A stretch of 50,552 nt of DNA. It comes from Cognatundibacterium rugosum. Lineage in GTDB: Bacteria > Pseudomonadota > Gammaproteobacteria > Burkholderiales > Burkholderiaceae_D. Location: contig NZ_JACOGG010000021.1 of the NCBI RefSeq assembly GCF_014284365.1, positions 1-50,552 on the forward strand. The letters run 5' to 3'. Under the pieces are notes generated by a model that was not told the origin of the DNA, ran no database searches, and saw only the letters and a list, made by a program, of their open reading frames with translations. Every line of letters begins with the position of its first letter. Within the stretch, counting starts at the first letter, position 1. The translations under genes were made by a program, and so were the position numbers. Shown here in pieces: positions 37,892 through 46,539 of this stretch.

Positions 37892-37977
37892 GATTTGGGA
37901 ATTTTCCTTCAATATAGTTGTTCACCCAACGCTGAAAATAAAACCCATGCAAGCTTTTATCAACGCTAAAAAAACAA

Positions 37978-38307
37978 TCATCCGCAAGTACCGGATGAGC
38001 ATGCAGAATCAGATGCACAAGGATGACCGCCACAACAGTTTTCAGTCAGGTAGGCGATCAAGTTATTCATCGTGTCGAAGTTAGCTGTGTAAATCATGAA
38101 GCGCCCATCCTGCTTTACGCTGACCATATCAGCACGGCTCAATTCTTTGAGGTGAAATGACAAAGAGGAAGGCGGCATACCGAGCTGATCACTGATTTTG
38201 CTCGCAATCAGTCCATCTGGTCCGGCCTGGACCAATAAACGGAAAACCGCCAGCCGCGATTCTTGCGCAATGGCAGCCAAGCCCGCGATAGCCTGTGAGG
38301 TATCCAT
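37978..38307 (-). CDS. arsR: ArsR-family arsenic-responsive repressor
   Basis: A 109-aa winged-helix repressor. The DNA-binding helices are SKISDQLGMPPSSLSFHLKEL (about residues 36-56), followed by the wing MVSVKQDGRFMIYT. The C-terminus is Cys-rich (ENCCGGHPCASDSACSSGTCG), giving a vicinal CC pair and four more Cys that could bind arsenite. The usual ELCVCDL metal site in helix 3 is absent, so the sensor is of the C-terminal-Cys type. A ribosome site AGGAG precedes the ATG. Confidence 0.92.
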   Translation of the reverse strand: MDTSQAIAGLAAIAQESRLAVFRLLVQAGPDGLIASKISDQLGMPPSSLSFHLKELSRADMVSVKQDGRFMIYTANFDTMNNLIAYLTENCCGGHPCASDSACSSGTCG

Positions 38308-38325
38308 ATTTCACTCCTACTTCAT

Positions 38326-38377
38326 CAAATATTTCGATATTATTCGAATTATAGAATTAACTTAAGAAACCTTGCAA
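38326..38377 (-). promoter_or_regulatory. ars operon promoter and ArsR operator
   Basis: On the minus strand TTGCAA (38377-38372) and TATAAT (38353-38348) are 18 bp apart. Directly downstream, overlapping the start point, is ATTCGAATAATATCGAAATAT, an imperfect dyad of TTCGA elements like known ArsR sites. It lies about 20-45 bp ahead of the arsR start, so the operon is probably autorepressed. Confidence 0.65.
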
Positions 38378-38445
38378 GCTCAAACATTGTACTTGCGAGC
38401 GTCTACCCCCATTTGGAGTCACCGAATAAGATCGTGCACCACAGC

Positions 38446-39585
38446 TTAAGCTGCGTATTGCGTCATCAGCATAGTCAGATAATCTTGATTACCACTCAGT
38501 TGAAACTCTTCTAAACAGGCATGCGTGAGTTTGATTTGATGATCGTCCTGACTGAGTAAGGCTCTTTGAATAACGATGCGCCAGCTTGCCTCTATGTCCG
38601 AATCGACGAATAACTGAGCTACTGACTGAGAAGCAGGTTGCACATCGTTGCCTGATGCCGGTTTGACCGTCAAGGCCGGCGCACCTATGCTGGCGTAGGC
38701 AGCACAGCAGGATAGCCAGAATTCCTGCGCCAGCGCGTCTTGATTCAATGCCGGATCAAATATCAGTAAGTTACGCCAGGCATGCAAACCTGTGAGCAAA
38801 TGCAGGGCAGTAAAATTTCTGGTTTCCGCATACAGCTGCAAGACCAAATCACGCAGTGCAGGCCACTGCCGTTCCGGCTCACGCAACTGAGGGCAGCTAG
38901 CCTGAAATAAGGGATCGTTGAGCACGACACGGACCTTTTCGGTAATCATTCTTCCTTCAAACATCCGTCCTTTGAGCGCGACAGCAATATGACTAAAACC
39001 TTCTGCCGGCGAGTCACAATAAGCCAGGTGGCTGCTGTCAATGCCGGTTGGAAGATGTCCGCAAATCAGTGCCGCCAGCCCTGAAGCAATCTCGCCCGCA
39101 TGACCGGTCCGCAGCGCATAGGCAAGCCTGATGATGGCGTGAAATGCCAGCGTCAGTGGTGCCGGTGGAAACGCCCGTAATAGCTGACTTGCCAATTGAT
39201 GCGCATCTTGTTGCTGCATCTGATTCAGGATAGCTGCACGTGTACCGGAAAAATAATGTCCTTGTCCGCGCACAGCAGTCAGCTCGTGCATGCCTATATG
39301 ACCTGCTGTTGTTGTTAACGGCAACGCAAAATGCGCCAGCCAGTGTTGATACAGCGCCTGTAGCTGAGCGGTATCAGCGCCCAGCGAGCAGGCTGCGCTC
39401 AGCATCATAGGACAATGATTGGTCGTGCCCTTACACCGCAAATCGATGGATTGACAGAGATCCAGCAAGTCCACCAGGGTTGCTGATGTGATCGGCCTCA
39501 GAGCTATTGTGCTGGCTGGTGTGCTTGCAGGCGTGATGTCTGGTGCACGCATAGTATGATCAATGGGTGAAATTGTCGGTTTCAT
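38446..39585 (-). CDS. Questin-oxidase-like protein (DUF4243 family)
   Basis: A 379-aa protein of the family named after fungal questin oxidase, a Baeyer-Villiger-type ring-opening enzyme. Visible family features are NHCPMMLSAACSLGAD (residues about 57-72), the LAFHAIIRLAYALRTG core, EGFSHIAVALKGR, and the C-terminal FTALHLLTGLHAWRNLL; conserved His residues recur at these places. I chose ATG 39585, with AAGGAAG 8 nt upstream; the earlier ATG at 39615 lies within the -10 region of the SoxR-type promoter and cannot be used from it. Substrate unknown. Divergent from soxR. Confidence 0.78.
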   Translation of the reverse strand: MKPTISPIDHTMRAPDITPASTPASTIALRPITSATLVDLLDLCQSIDLRCKGTTNHCPMMLSAACSLGADTAQLQALYQHWLAHFALPLTTTAGHIGMHELTAVRGQGHYFSGTRAAILNQMQQQDAHQLASQLLRAFPPAPLTLAFHAIIRLAYALRTGHAGEIASGLAALICGHLPTGIDSSHLAYCDSPAEGFSHIAVALKGRMFEGRMITEKVRVVLNDPLFQASCPQLREPERQWPALRDLVLQLYAETRNFTALHLLTGLHAWRNLLIFDPALNQDALAQEFWLSCCAAYASIGAPALTVKPASGNDVQPASQSVAQLFVDSDIEASWRIVIQRALLSQDDHQIKLTHACLEEFQLSGNQDYLTMLMTQYAA

Positions 39586-39613
39586 CGTCTGCTTCCTTTC
39601 CCGAAAAAATGCC

Positions 39614-39644
39614 ATCCTAAAACTTCAAGTAAACTTGAAGTCAA
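39614..39644 (-). promoter_or_regulatory. SoxR-type activatable promoter with soxbox
   Basis: On the minus strand TTGACT (39644-39639) and TAGGAT (39619-39614) are 19 bp apart, the overlong spacing of MerR-family-activated promoters. The perfect palindrome ACTTCAAGTAAACTTGAAGT (39622-39641) fills the spacer. It closely resembles the E. coli soxbox CCTCAAGTTAACTTGAGG. It drives the questin-oxidase-like gene, and soxR is divergent 44 bp away. Confidence 0.88.
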
Positions 39645-39684
39645 GCGACAAACACCGCAATATGCGTGCATCAGGAGCCACATC

Positions 39685-40182
39685 ATGAAAATGTTAACGA
39701 TAGGCGAATTCGCCAACAGAGCAGGTGTTGCTAGTAGCGCACTGCGGTTTTATGAAGAAAAAGGTCTGATCCACAGCCAGCGCAATGCAGGTGGACAAAG
39801 GCGGTTCCAGGCGCATCAGTTGCGCAGAGTCGCATTTATCAAAGCGGCTCAAGCTGCCGGCATCAGTCTCGACGAGATTCAACGCACCTTGAATGCACTG
39901 CCTGCACAAAGGACTCCGGGCAAAGCTGACTGGGGAAAAATATCGGCTGGCTGGCGCGATCAGCTCGATCAGCGCATCTCCAGTCTGACTGCCCTACGCG
40001 ACCGCCTGAACGAATGCATAGGCTGCGGCTGCCTGTCTCTGTCGGCCTGCGCCTTGTATAACCCGGAAGATAAAATCCGACATTTTGGCAATGGTGCACG
40101 CTACCTGAATGGCAACCGGCCTGATGACTTAGCGACGATCGATACGGAACAGAAAAAACCGCGTAAATCAACCAGGACCTGA
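39685..40182 (+). CDS. soxR: Redox-sensitive transcriptional activator SoxR
   Basis: A 165-aa MerR-family regulator. The winged helix starts at LTIGEFANRAGVASSALRFYEEKGLI, a long dimerisation helix follows, and the [2Fe-2S] cluster motif is C111-x2-C114-x-C116-x5-C122, with exactly the spacing of E. coli SoxR (119, 122, 124, 130). Oxidation of the cluster by redox-cycling compounds activates target promoters. It is divergent from the questin-oxidase-like gene, whose promoter carries a soxbox. No soxS is nearby, as is usual outside enterics. The basic C-terminal tail is of low complexity. Confidence 0.95.
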   Translation: MKMLTIGEFANRAGVASSALRFYEEKGLIHSQRNAGGQRRFQAHQLRRVAFIKAAQAAGISLDEIQRTLNALPAQRTPGKADWGKISAGWRDQLDQRISSLTALRDRLNECIGCGCLSLSACALYNPEDKIRHFGNGARYLNGNRPDDLATIDTEQKKPRKSTRT

Positions 40183-40387
40183 AAGCCGCTTACGCGCGTG
40201 TTTCGCCCTGTGCCCACAATCGGCGATAACTTCCGTCTGCATCGTGTTGCCTGGTTTGTTTATGTACGTCGAAACGGCGCCCGCCAGGTGGGTCCGTTCC
40301 ACGCCCCGCAATGTAGAGCCAGTAACCCTGATTGCTGTAGACATCGATCTATCAGTTGCGCCTCGAACCAGGCGGCACACCTGCTGA

Positions 40388-41692
40388 TTAGCCTGCCACC
40401 AGACGATTACGTCCGGCTTTTTTTGCCTGATACAGACGCAGATCAGCCACCTTCATCAAAGCATGTAAGTCGCCGTTACCACTCGCACAACCTATACTGA
40501 CAGTGATGGCCAGGCGCCCATCGTGGTTCGCAGAAGCTGCCCCCGGGAGTTGAAATGGCGTTTGCTCTATATGTGCGCGAAACTGTTCGAGGACATCCAG
40601 AATCTCGTTTTTTTCCTGTCGATGAAACAGGATAACAAATTCCTCCCCCCCGATACGTGCCACTAATTCGCTGGCAAAAAAAGTTTGCATGGTACGTGCC
40701 AGAAAACTGATCGCGAGATCGCCGACGTCGTGCCCAAACTGATCGTTGATGCGCTTAAAATAATCGATATCGATCACAGCAAGGTAACTGGATTGATTAG
40801 CAACCGCCGCTTCCTGTAGCAGCACCTGTCCTGATTCAAAAAAATACCTGCGGTTATATAGTCCGGTCAGATAATCCGTATTGGAGACATATAGCGTTTC
40901 CTTGATCAGATCGAGCATTTGCAAATTTTGCGTGACACGGCACAAAAATTCTTCGTATGAAAAAGGCTTGGGAATAAAATCATTGGCGCCGGATTTCAAA
41001 AAATGCGCCACCAGCGTTTTATCTTCGGAGCCAGAAATGCCGATAATCGCAAGCTTTTCTTTACGGTGTTTTTTACGGATTTGTGTCACAAATTCGACAC
41101 CGCTCATATGCGGCATTTCATGATCACTGAGCACCAGCTGTATATCTTTTTCCTGCTCTAAGATTGCCAGTGCATCAACCGGACTTTTAGTGCAAATGGC
41201 GGTGATTTTCTGGCGCGCCAGATAATGGCGAATGATCGTCAGCGACGATTCTGAATCATCAACAACCAAAGCCTTAATCTGCCTGTTTCTGGTCACACGC
41301 TCGACCAGGCTGGCCACATATTCCAGGGAGTTCAAACTTCTTTTGAGTACATAGTCGACTACTCCGCGACGTAACAAGAGATTACGCAAAGAATCCGAAA
41401 ACGTACCGGTCAAGGCAATCACCGGTATCCCATGCGCCTGTACCGCGTCGATCACCTCTTCATTCGAGCCATCTGGCAAAGTTAAATCACAAATGGCGAT
41501 AGAGATTACTGCATGCGAACGAGCCAACACCTCTCTTGCTTCAGCCAGGGTGGCACAAACCACGGTTGCACAAGTCAATTTGGTATTCAATACCGTTACC
41601 AGCACGCTGGAAAACGTTTTTTGATCTTCAATGATCAGTACTACGCCTGGTATCGTTTTTGAATGAAAGCTACGTTCATTTTGGTTCAGCAT
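40388..41692 (-). CDS. Diguanylate cyclase with two receiver domains
   Basis: A 434-aa response regulator. The first receiver (about 17-130) has phospho-acceptor D69 in AICDLTLPDG. The second (about 140-260) has D190 in VLSDHEMPHMSG with the acidic pair VVDD at 143-146 and the KPF Lys near 242. A GGDEF domain (about 275-434) carries GGEEF at 348-352, so it should make cyclic di-GMP. The RxxD inhibitory site five residues before GGEEF is absent (FASE instead), which suggests no product inhibition. No sensor kinase is adjacent. The domain order resembles PleD. Confidence 0.92.
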   Translation of the reverse strand: MLNQNERSFHSKTIPGVVLIIEDQKTFSSVLVTVLNTKLTCATVVCATLAEAREVLARSHAVISIAICDLTLPDGSNEEVIDAVQAHGIPVIALTGTFSDSLRNLLLRRGVVDYVLKRSLNSLEYVASLVERVTRNRQIKALVVDDSESSLTIIRHYLARQKITAICTKSPVDALAILEQEKDIQLVLSDHEMPHMSGVEFVTQIRKKHRKEKLAIIGISGSEDKTLVAHFLKSGANDFIPKPFSYEEFLCRVTQNLQMLDLIKETLYVSNTDYLTGLYNRRYFFESGQVLLQEAAVANQSSYLAVIDIDYFKRINDQFGHDVGDLAISFLARTMQTFFASELVARIGGEEFVILFHRQEKNEILDVLEQFRAHIEQTPFQLPGAASANHDGRLAITVSIGCASGNGDLHALMKVADLRLYQAKKAGRNRLVAG

Positions 41693-42285
41693 GCAGAAAT
41701 TTCTATATCCAGATTGACGCTACAAACCTGAGGAAGCAAATCAAACCACCCTCTGCGCAGACAAATAGCAAGCAGCGGTTTCCCAAGTTTACCCTTACTC
41801 CTATAGTGACATTACCGAATTAATTGGCAACTGGCAATCGACTTACAGATAACAATTCACTGATCTTGTCTCAGCTCATCAAATTTGTTCGTCAAATACA
41901 GTGACTATTATGGCCTGTTAACATTTAAATTTAGTTTGCGAAAGGGGTAAAACAGTTGCTTATTTCAGTCTATATCCAAGGGATACGTGACAATCTGACC
42001 GGATTGAAGAAAACGCTAAAAGACCTGCCCCTTGTTCTGTGCTTCATCGGATGCTGTAAGCAACAATGCCGATCTGCGCCACACCGCGGCCTCAACACTT
42101 GCGACGTACAAACATCGTGATGTATGAAGACGGGCTAAACTTGCAGCGATAACTTGCAGCGATATCGCAGTAAATCCAAGTACGTTGTGTTTTTTGTTCG
42201 CACATTGTCAGGTGCCAGCAGCATCCCTGGCGTCAAATGCGTTCGTCCATCCCAGATAAGTGAACACACCTTTCCACATATGTTG
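41693..42285. other. Gene-poor interval upstream of the diguanylate cyclase
   Basis: 593 bp. Candidate small frames here (a plus-strand TTG frame of about 53 codons near 41956-42120, and minus/plus frames at 42135-42387) show no family features, and I do not annotate them. A 13-bp tandem duplication lies at 42138-42163. It may hold regulatory DNA or a decayed gene. Confidence 0.4.
42138..42163. repeat. 13-bp tandem duplication
   Basis: AACTTGCAGCGAT occurs twice head to tail (42138-42150, 42151-42163), in the non-coding gap. Confidence 0.75.
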
Positions 42286-42747
42286 CTAGCGGGCTTGAGG
42301 TGGGTAACAATATTCCAGGATTTCATCATGCTGCCCAGACAGTTCCCCGGTACTGCGCCAGCCCAAATGCCGGTAGAAGCCATATGAGCGCACTACCGGA
42401 TTACGCGAGCACGCTAAGAACAGGCGATGATGCCCATGCTGCCGCAGTGTTTGCATTGCGCGCTGAATTAATTGCTGACCTATGCCCTTACCTTCCGCTT
42501 GCGGTAACAAGGCGAGTACCACGATTTCGCCCGACTGAACATCTGCAAAACAATATCCCAGTATTTGCTCTTGCTCAGCTATCCAACCAGGCAAACTGCC
42601 GTCGCTGACTTGTGCAGCCCACGATGCCTGTGTGATGCCCAGCTCTGCCAAACGCGCTGCGCTGACTGCATTTTCACGCGTGAGTCCGCGCAGTTGTATG
42701 CACTCCGCAATATCGCTGCCTAAAGCAGCACGAAAATTCAATGTCAT
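42286..42747 (-). CDS. GNAT-family N-acetyltransferase
   Basis: A 153-aa acyl-CoA-dependent transferase. Motif A is VVLALLPQAEGKGIGQQLIQRAM (QxxGxG/A acetyl-CoA loop as EGKGIG, near residues 85-90). The preceding beta-strands contain GYCFADVQSGEIVVL, and NPVVRSYGFYRHLGWRSTGE near the end is motif B with the common YxxxGW pattern. The substrate cannot be inferred. A terminator separates it from the haem gene upstream, so it is an independent unit. Confidence 0.85.
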   Translation of the reverse strand: MTLNFRAALGSDIAECIQLRGLTRENAVSAARLAELGITQASWAAQVSDGSLPGWIAEQEQILGYCFADVQSGEIVVLALLPQAEGKGIGQQLIQRAMQTLRQHGHHRLFLACSRNPVVRSYGFYRHLGWRSTGELSGQHDEILEYCYPPQAR

Positions 42748-42811
42748 GAGGCTTACCCGGTGAACGTTAGCTTAGCCACTGAGCATACATGGGCTAGCTC
42801 TGCGCTGCAAA

Positions 42812-42847
42812 TAAAAAACCGGATGCTGCCTGTCGCAACATCCGGCG
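42812..42847 (-). terminator. Intrinsic terminator of the haem-uptake genes
   Basis: On the minus strand GCCGGATGTTGC pairs with GCAGCATCCGG (one bulge) and is followed by TTTTTTATTT. It lies 60 bp after the HmuS-like gene. Confidence 0.85.
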
Positions 42848-42908
42848 CTTCACATAAGTGGGCAGATCTTCAAATCAATTCGGCCTACCCAGTCTGACGT
42901 CGCATGGA

Positions 42909-44108
42909 TTACGGCATACGCGGCAAAGCCGATGCGAGTGCTATCCAACTGGCAGGTTGCGGTTTTGCACGTTCGCGGACACCGAAGAAACTGACCACCA
43001 GATGACCGTCACGATCAAAAAATTCGACCGAAGTCACCCCTGCGCGTTGCAATACCCACCCCTGCGCCAAAGCGGATTCGCGTACATGCAAATTGAAGGC
43101 GGGATCAAGCACGTTATACCATTCGTCACTTGCAGCAGTTTTCTCTATTTTTCCGCTGAAGATCTGCGTCACACCGGCATTACCAAGGAAGGCCATGATA
43201 CTGATTTTCTGTTGCGCAGCCTGATCCAACAATGTACGTAAAGCAGCTGGGCTGACTTTTTGCGCCATACCTGCAGGTGCAAGGCGGAACGCCTGCTCAC
43301 GGTTCAGGCCGAACTCACGGACAATCTGATTAAACTGATGCACGTCGCTCATTTCTTTCCAGGCTAGCTGGAACTCCTTCACATCCACCTCCTGATCCGG
43401 CTTCGCTGTCAGCGTTGGCCGCGTGCGTTGAATGTGCAACGCAAGCTGTTGTTGCGGATGACGGAAGTCTTGTACCAATTTGTCATAAACCGCGATACTG
43501 GCTTCATTTCTGAGGTAGAGCTTATGCACAGACTGGCCATAGGCATCAAAAAATTGCAGGCTGCGGCTAATATTGCCGTCGCGACCTGGCTGCGCCACAG
43601 CAAATGCATATTTCCAGTCTAAGAAATGGAAGCGCAGATCGATCTCCCCACCCAAATAGCCGCCAGCGATGTTACGCAGCCTTTCCTCACGCTCGCGCGC
43701 ATTTTCCGGTGTCAGTGCCTGAGCCTGTTCATCCTGCAAAGATTTTAAGCGCATCGCGGTACCGGTACGCTCCAGCACGCCATGCTCATTCCTGGTGGTC
43801 GCCATGACCTGACCCAGATCCAATGCACGGCGCATGATTTCACGGAAAGTATGCTCATCGTTTTGCAGCATGGTGACGCCCTGTCCTATCTGAGCTGCCA
43901 GCAGCTCCGCTTCTGACACCTTAAGTTTGGCAGCGGCATCACGGATTTGCAGACGCGGCTGCTCTTTACGCAGCTCTGCCCAACGCGCTGCCAGACCGGA
44001 GGCATCTGACTGATCACCAGTTGCATAGATGGACGGTGTTACCTGACTTAAAATCAGTGCAGTGGCCAGCGCGAACAGTGTGTGTATTCTTTTGCTCAGC
44101 ATCTTCAT
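42909..44108 (-). CDS. HmuS/HemS-like haem-utilisation protein with N-terminal signal sequence
   Basis: A 399-aa protein with two similar halves of the HemS/ChuS/HmuS fold. First half: LAARWAELRKEQPRLQIRDAAAKLKVSEAELLAAQIG, ATTRNEHGVLERTG, GGEIDLRFHFLDWKYAFAVAQ, SLQFFDAYGQSVHKLYLRNEAS. Second half: VREFGLNREQAFRLAP, IMAFLGNAGVTQIFSG, LHVRESALAQGWVLQRAG, EFFDRDGHLVVSFFG. Haem-binding His candidates lie in NEHG and near LHVRES. HmuS proteins are normally cytoplasmic, but residues 1-29 (KRIHTLFALATALILSQ...) form a basic-plus-hydrophobic signal sequence, and AAGGA 5 nt before ATG 44108 supports that start. It may act in the periplasm. It follows the receptor gene. Confidence 0.83.
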   Translation of the reverse strand: MKMLSKRIHTLFALATALILSQVTPSIYATGDQSDASGLAARWAELRKEQPRLQIRDAAAKLKVSEAELLAAQIGQGVTMLQNDEHTFREIMRRALDLGQVMATTRNEHGVLERTGTAMRLKSLQDEQAQALTPENAREREERLRNIAGGYLGGEIDLRFHFLDWKYAFAVAQPGRDGNISRSLQFFDAYGQSVHKLYLRNEASIAVYDKLVQDFRHPQQQLALHIQRTRPTLTAKPDQEVDVKEFQLAWKEMSDVHQFNQIVREFGLNREQAFRLAPAGMAQKVSPAALRTLLDQAAQQKISIMAFLGNAGVTQIFSGKIEKTAASDEWYNVLDPAFNLHVRESALAQGWVLQRAGVTSVEFFDRDGHLVVSFFGVRERAKPQPASWIALASALPRMP

Positions 44109-44148
44109 TATTTTCCTTTTCGAGTGTAGTGAATTATCGTGACCAGTG

Positions 44149-46539
44149 TCAGAAGTTCAGATTCATAGTCACTGAGAATTGACGTCCGGGCTGAGCCTGG
44201 CGCTCGATATCCGCCAGCGCAGCTGCTGTCGTACCGGCAGCCAGACCGCGTGCGGAGGCGTAATCCCAGTACTTGCGGTCAGCCAGATTATTGATCGCTG
44301 CCTGCACACGGAATTGCTGACTGATACGCCACCAGCTGCTGACATCCACCACGCTGTGGGCAGGAACAGCAAAACGTGCGGTCGCAATACCGGAGATCAC
44401 ATCGTCCGGCGCTTGTTTGCCAGCCATATGACGGGCATAAACAGCGATGCCAAAACGACCGGCCGGGTCATCGTAGTTCAGACCAGCGCTGAACTTAGCC
44501 GGCGCCACAGAGGCCAGTGCAGCGCGTTGGCCAGTTTTCTGGTTTAAGGCATCACCACGCGTATAACCCGCTGCCAAATCTACGGCATAACCAGTTAAAG
44601 CAGGTACCCAGGCACCCAGTTCAAAGCGGCTGCTGGCTTCGATGCCACGAGTAGTAACTTCGCCTATGTTTTCAGGACGATATAAGCCATACGTAATGCT
44701 TGGATAATTCACCGGATCCGGCGCTTGCGCCACATACTCGATAAAGTCGTGATAGCGCGTATAAAACAGCGCCGAACGTAGCTGCCAGCCACGTACAGGG
44801 CTGCCGCGCAAACCCAACTCTGCCGCATCGCTGCTTTCTTTTTTCAGGCGTGGATTTCCCAATACGGCATAACCATTACCAGCGCCGGTATAACTGAAAG
44901 AATCAAACGTACCGGTGCGTTCTGCCGCACTGGGTAAGCGATTGCCATGCTTGTATTGTGCGTACACGTCCAGATCACGTCCGAGTCCGACAGCAAGCTC
45001 AATAGCAGGAGTCAATACGGTATCGCTCTCCGTGCGGATTTCATGTGCAGCTGCAGGTACTGCCACCACATACTGCTGTAAATTCACAGGCTTCAGTTTG
45101 CGATAGTCAGCGCGCAAGCTTGGTGTCAGGCTGATGCGCTGCTGATTCCACATCCATTGCTGTTCATCTTTAACAGTCAGAGCAAGCTGATCCGCGTCCA
45201 TATCTGCCATACGGTTCTTGCTGGTGATCTGATGTGCGCCTGTCGCCACTACGGTGCGATCTTCCAGCCACGGCCGCTTGCTGCTGATGTGCGATGCCTG
45301 CACATTGACATAGGTCTGGTGCTGCGGCGTCCATTGCTTCATGAGCTGAGTGCTCACGCCATAGCTATTGTTATCATAGCTGGTCAGTATCTGACGTTGA
45401 TAAGCTTTACCGCCAAACAGATAGCGTGCCTGGGTGTTTTCACTGACCTTTGCGTCCTGCCAGTAAATCTGACTATTGATACTGTCCAGCCAGCCACTGT
45501 CGATTTGTGCGCTATGCTCCAGACTGATACGCTGGCGTCTGGTCACACTATCCTGCGCGGCGCCATCGGGATACAAACCTCCCTGCTTATTATTCAGCTG
45601 ACGCTCATGATTTCTTTCGTAGCCATCCAGTGTGAAGACATAGTTTTGTGTTGCTGTAGGCTGGTAAGCCAGCTTGGCTAATACAGCGCTGGAATGCCAT
45701 TGATCCGGGTTGGCTGGCACATCGCCTTTGCTTGATGTTTCTTGCCCTTTTCGGTAGACAGCGACCGCCATGGTTTGCCAGTGACCGGATTGACTGGCAC
45801 CCGTCAACGTATGAAACTGACTGCGGTCTGCGCTCTGATAACCAGCGCGATAGCCGGCATAGCGATCCCCGTCCTGGGAAACAAAATCGGATGGCGCTTT
45901 GCTCACAAAACCCACGCCGCCGCCCAAGCCAGCACCACCAGTTGCGCTATGTCCTATTTGCACAGAGCGTAAAGTCTCTACATCTACATATTCGCGCCCA
46001 CTGGCAAAGCTATTAAGCGTCACGCCATCTGGCTTCGGTGCCGCTTCCGGCATCGCAATGCCATCCAAGTCCATACCAATCCGGTTACCTTCTATGCCAC
46101 GAATATGAAACCCGGTACTGCCCGCACCATCCCAAATATTGCCGCTGCCGCTTAAGGCTACTGGCACACTGATCAAGGGTTCATAACGCACGATGTCCGC
46201 CATCGAAACCACATTGCGCGCAGTCATTTCTTCACTGGTGATGCGTTTTTTTTGTTTGTCCGCCAGCGATTCTTTTTTTGCCTGAACCTGAATGTCAGGT
46301 AAACGCTTTTGTGCTAATCCGGTCTCAGGATAGACCGCTGTTTTCTCTTGCGCCTGTGCACTGGCTGCCAGTGACAGCATGCCTGTCAGCAGTGCATGTA
46401 TAGCCAGTTGCACAGTGCTCAGGCCAGGCATGCGACGCTGGGGGGCTGAATAGCTCTTTGTTGTTAAACCGAAAGTTAGGGCTGGCATAGCCGAAGTCAG
46501 ACCACAGTCTGCCAGCGACCGCAAATGAGATTTCATCAT
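44149..46539 (-). CDS. TonB-dependent haem/haemoglobin receptor
   Basis: A 796-aa outer-membrane transporter. The signal sequence is unusually long; the hydrophobic part AIHALLTGMLSLAASAQA lies at about residues 46-63. The ATG at 46431 (MPGLSTVQ) is another possible start. The plug shows DIQVQAKK, SMADIVRYEPLISVP, GFHIRGIEGNRIGMDLDGI and GGAGLGGGVGFVSK. In the barrel, GAGNGYAVLGNPRLKKESSD contains the NPxL motif of haem receptors, and the protein ends in FSVTMNLNF. The HmuS-like gene 40 bp downstream and a Fur-type site upstream make haem the likely substrate. Confidence 0.87.
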   Translation of the reverse strand: MMKSHLRSLADCGLTSAMPALTFGLTTKSYSAPQRRMPGLSTVQLAIHALLTGMLSLAASAQAQEKTAVYPETGLAQKRLPDIQVQAKKESLADKQKKRITSEEMTARNVVSMADIVRYEPLISVPVALSGSGNIWDGAGSTGFHIRGIEGNRIGMDLDGIAMPEAAPKPDGVTLNSFASGREYVDVETLRSVQIGHSATGGAGLGGGVGFVSKAPSDFVSQDGDRYAGYRAGYQSADRSQFHTLTGASQSGHWQTMAVAVYRKGQETSSKGDVPANPDQWHSSAVLAKLAYQPTATQNYVFTLDGYERNHERQLNNKQGGLYPDGAAQDSVTRRQRISLEHSAQIDSGWLDSINSQIYWQDAKVSENTQARYLFGGKAYQRQILTSYDNNSYGVSTQLMKQWTPQHQTYVNVQASHISSKRPWLEDRTVVATGAHQITSKNRMADMDADQLALTVKDEQQWMWNQQRISLTPSLRADYRKLKPVNLQQYVVAVPAAAHEIRTESDTVLTPAIELAVGLGRDLDVYAQYKHGNRLPSAAERTGTFDSFSYTGAGNGYAVLGNPRLKKESSDAAELGLRGSPVRGWQLRSALFYTRYHDFIEYVAQAPDPVNYPSITYGLYRPENIGEVTTRGIEASSRFELGAWVPALTGYAVDLAAGYTRGDALNQKTGQRAALASVAPAKFSAGLNYDDPAGRFGIAVYARHMAGKQAPDDVISGIATARFAVPAHSVVDVSSWWRISQQFRVQAAINNLADRKYWDYASARGLAAGTTAAALADIERQAQPGRQFSVTMNLNF

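Noticed and set aside
40183..40387. A small gene between soxR and the diguanylate cyclase
   Set aside because: The plus-strand frame here has no ribosome site and runs into the cyclase gene on the opposite strand; the minus-strand frame overlaps the end of soxR. Neither has family features.
42135..42387. Two short opposing frames near 42135-42387
   Set aside because: They overlap each other, a tandem duplication and the end of the GNAT gene, with no family features.
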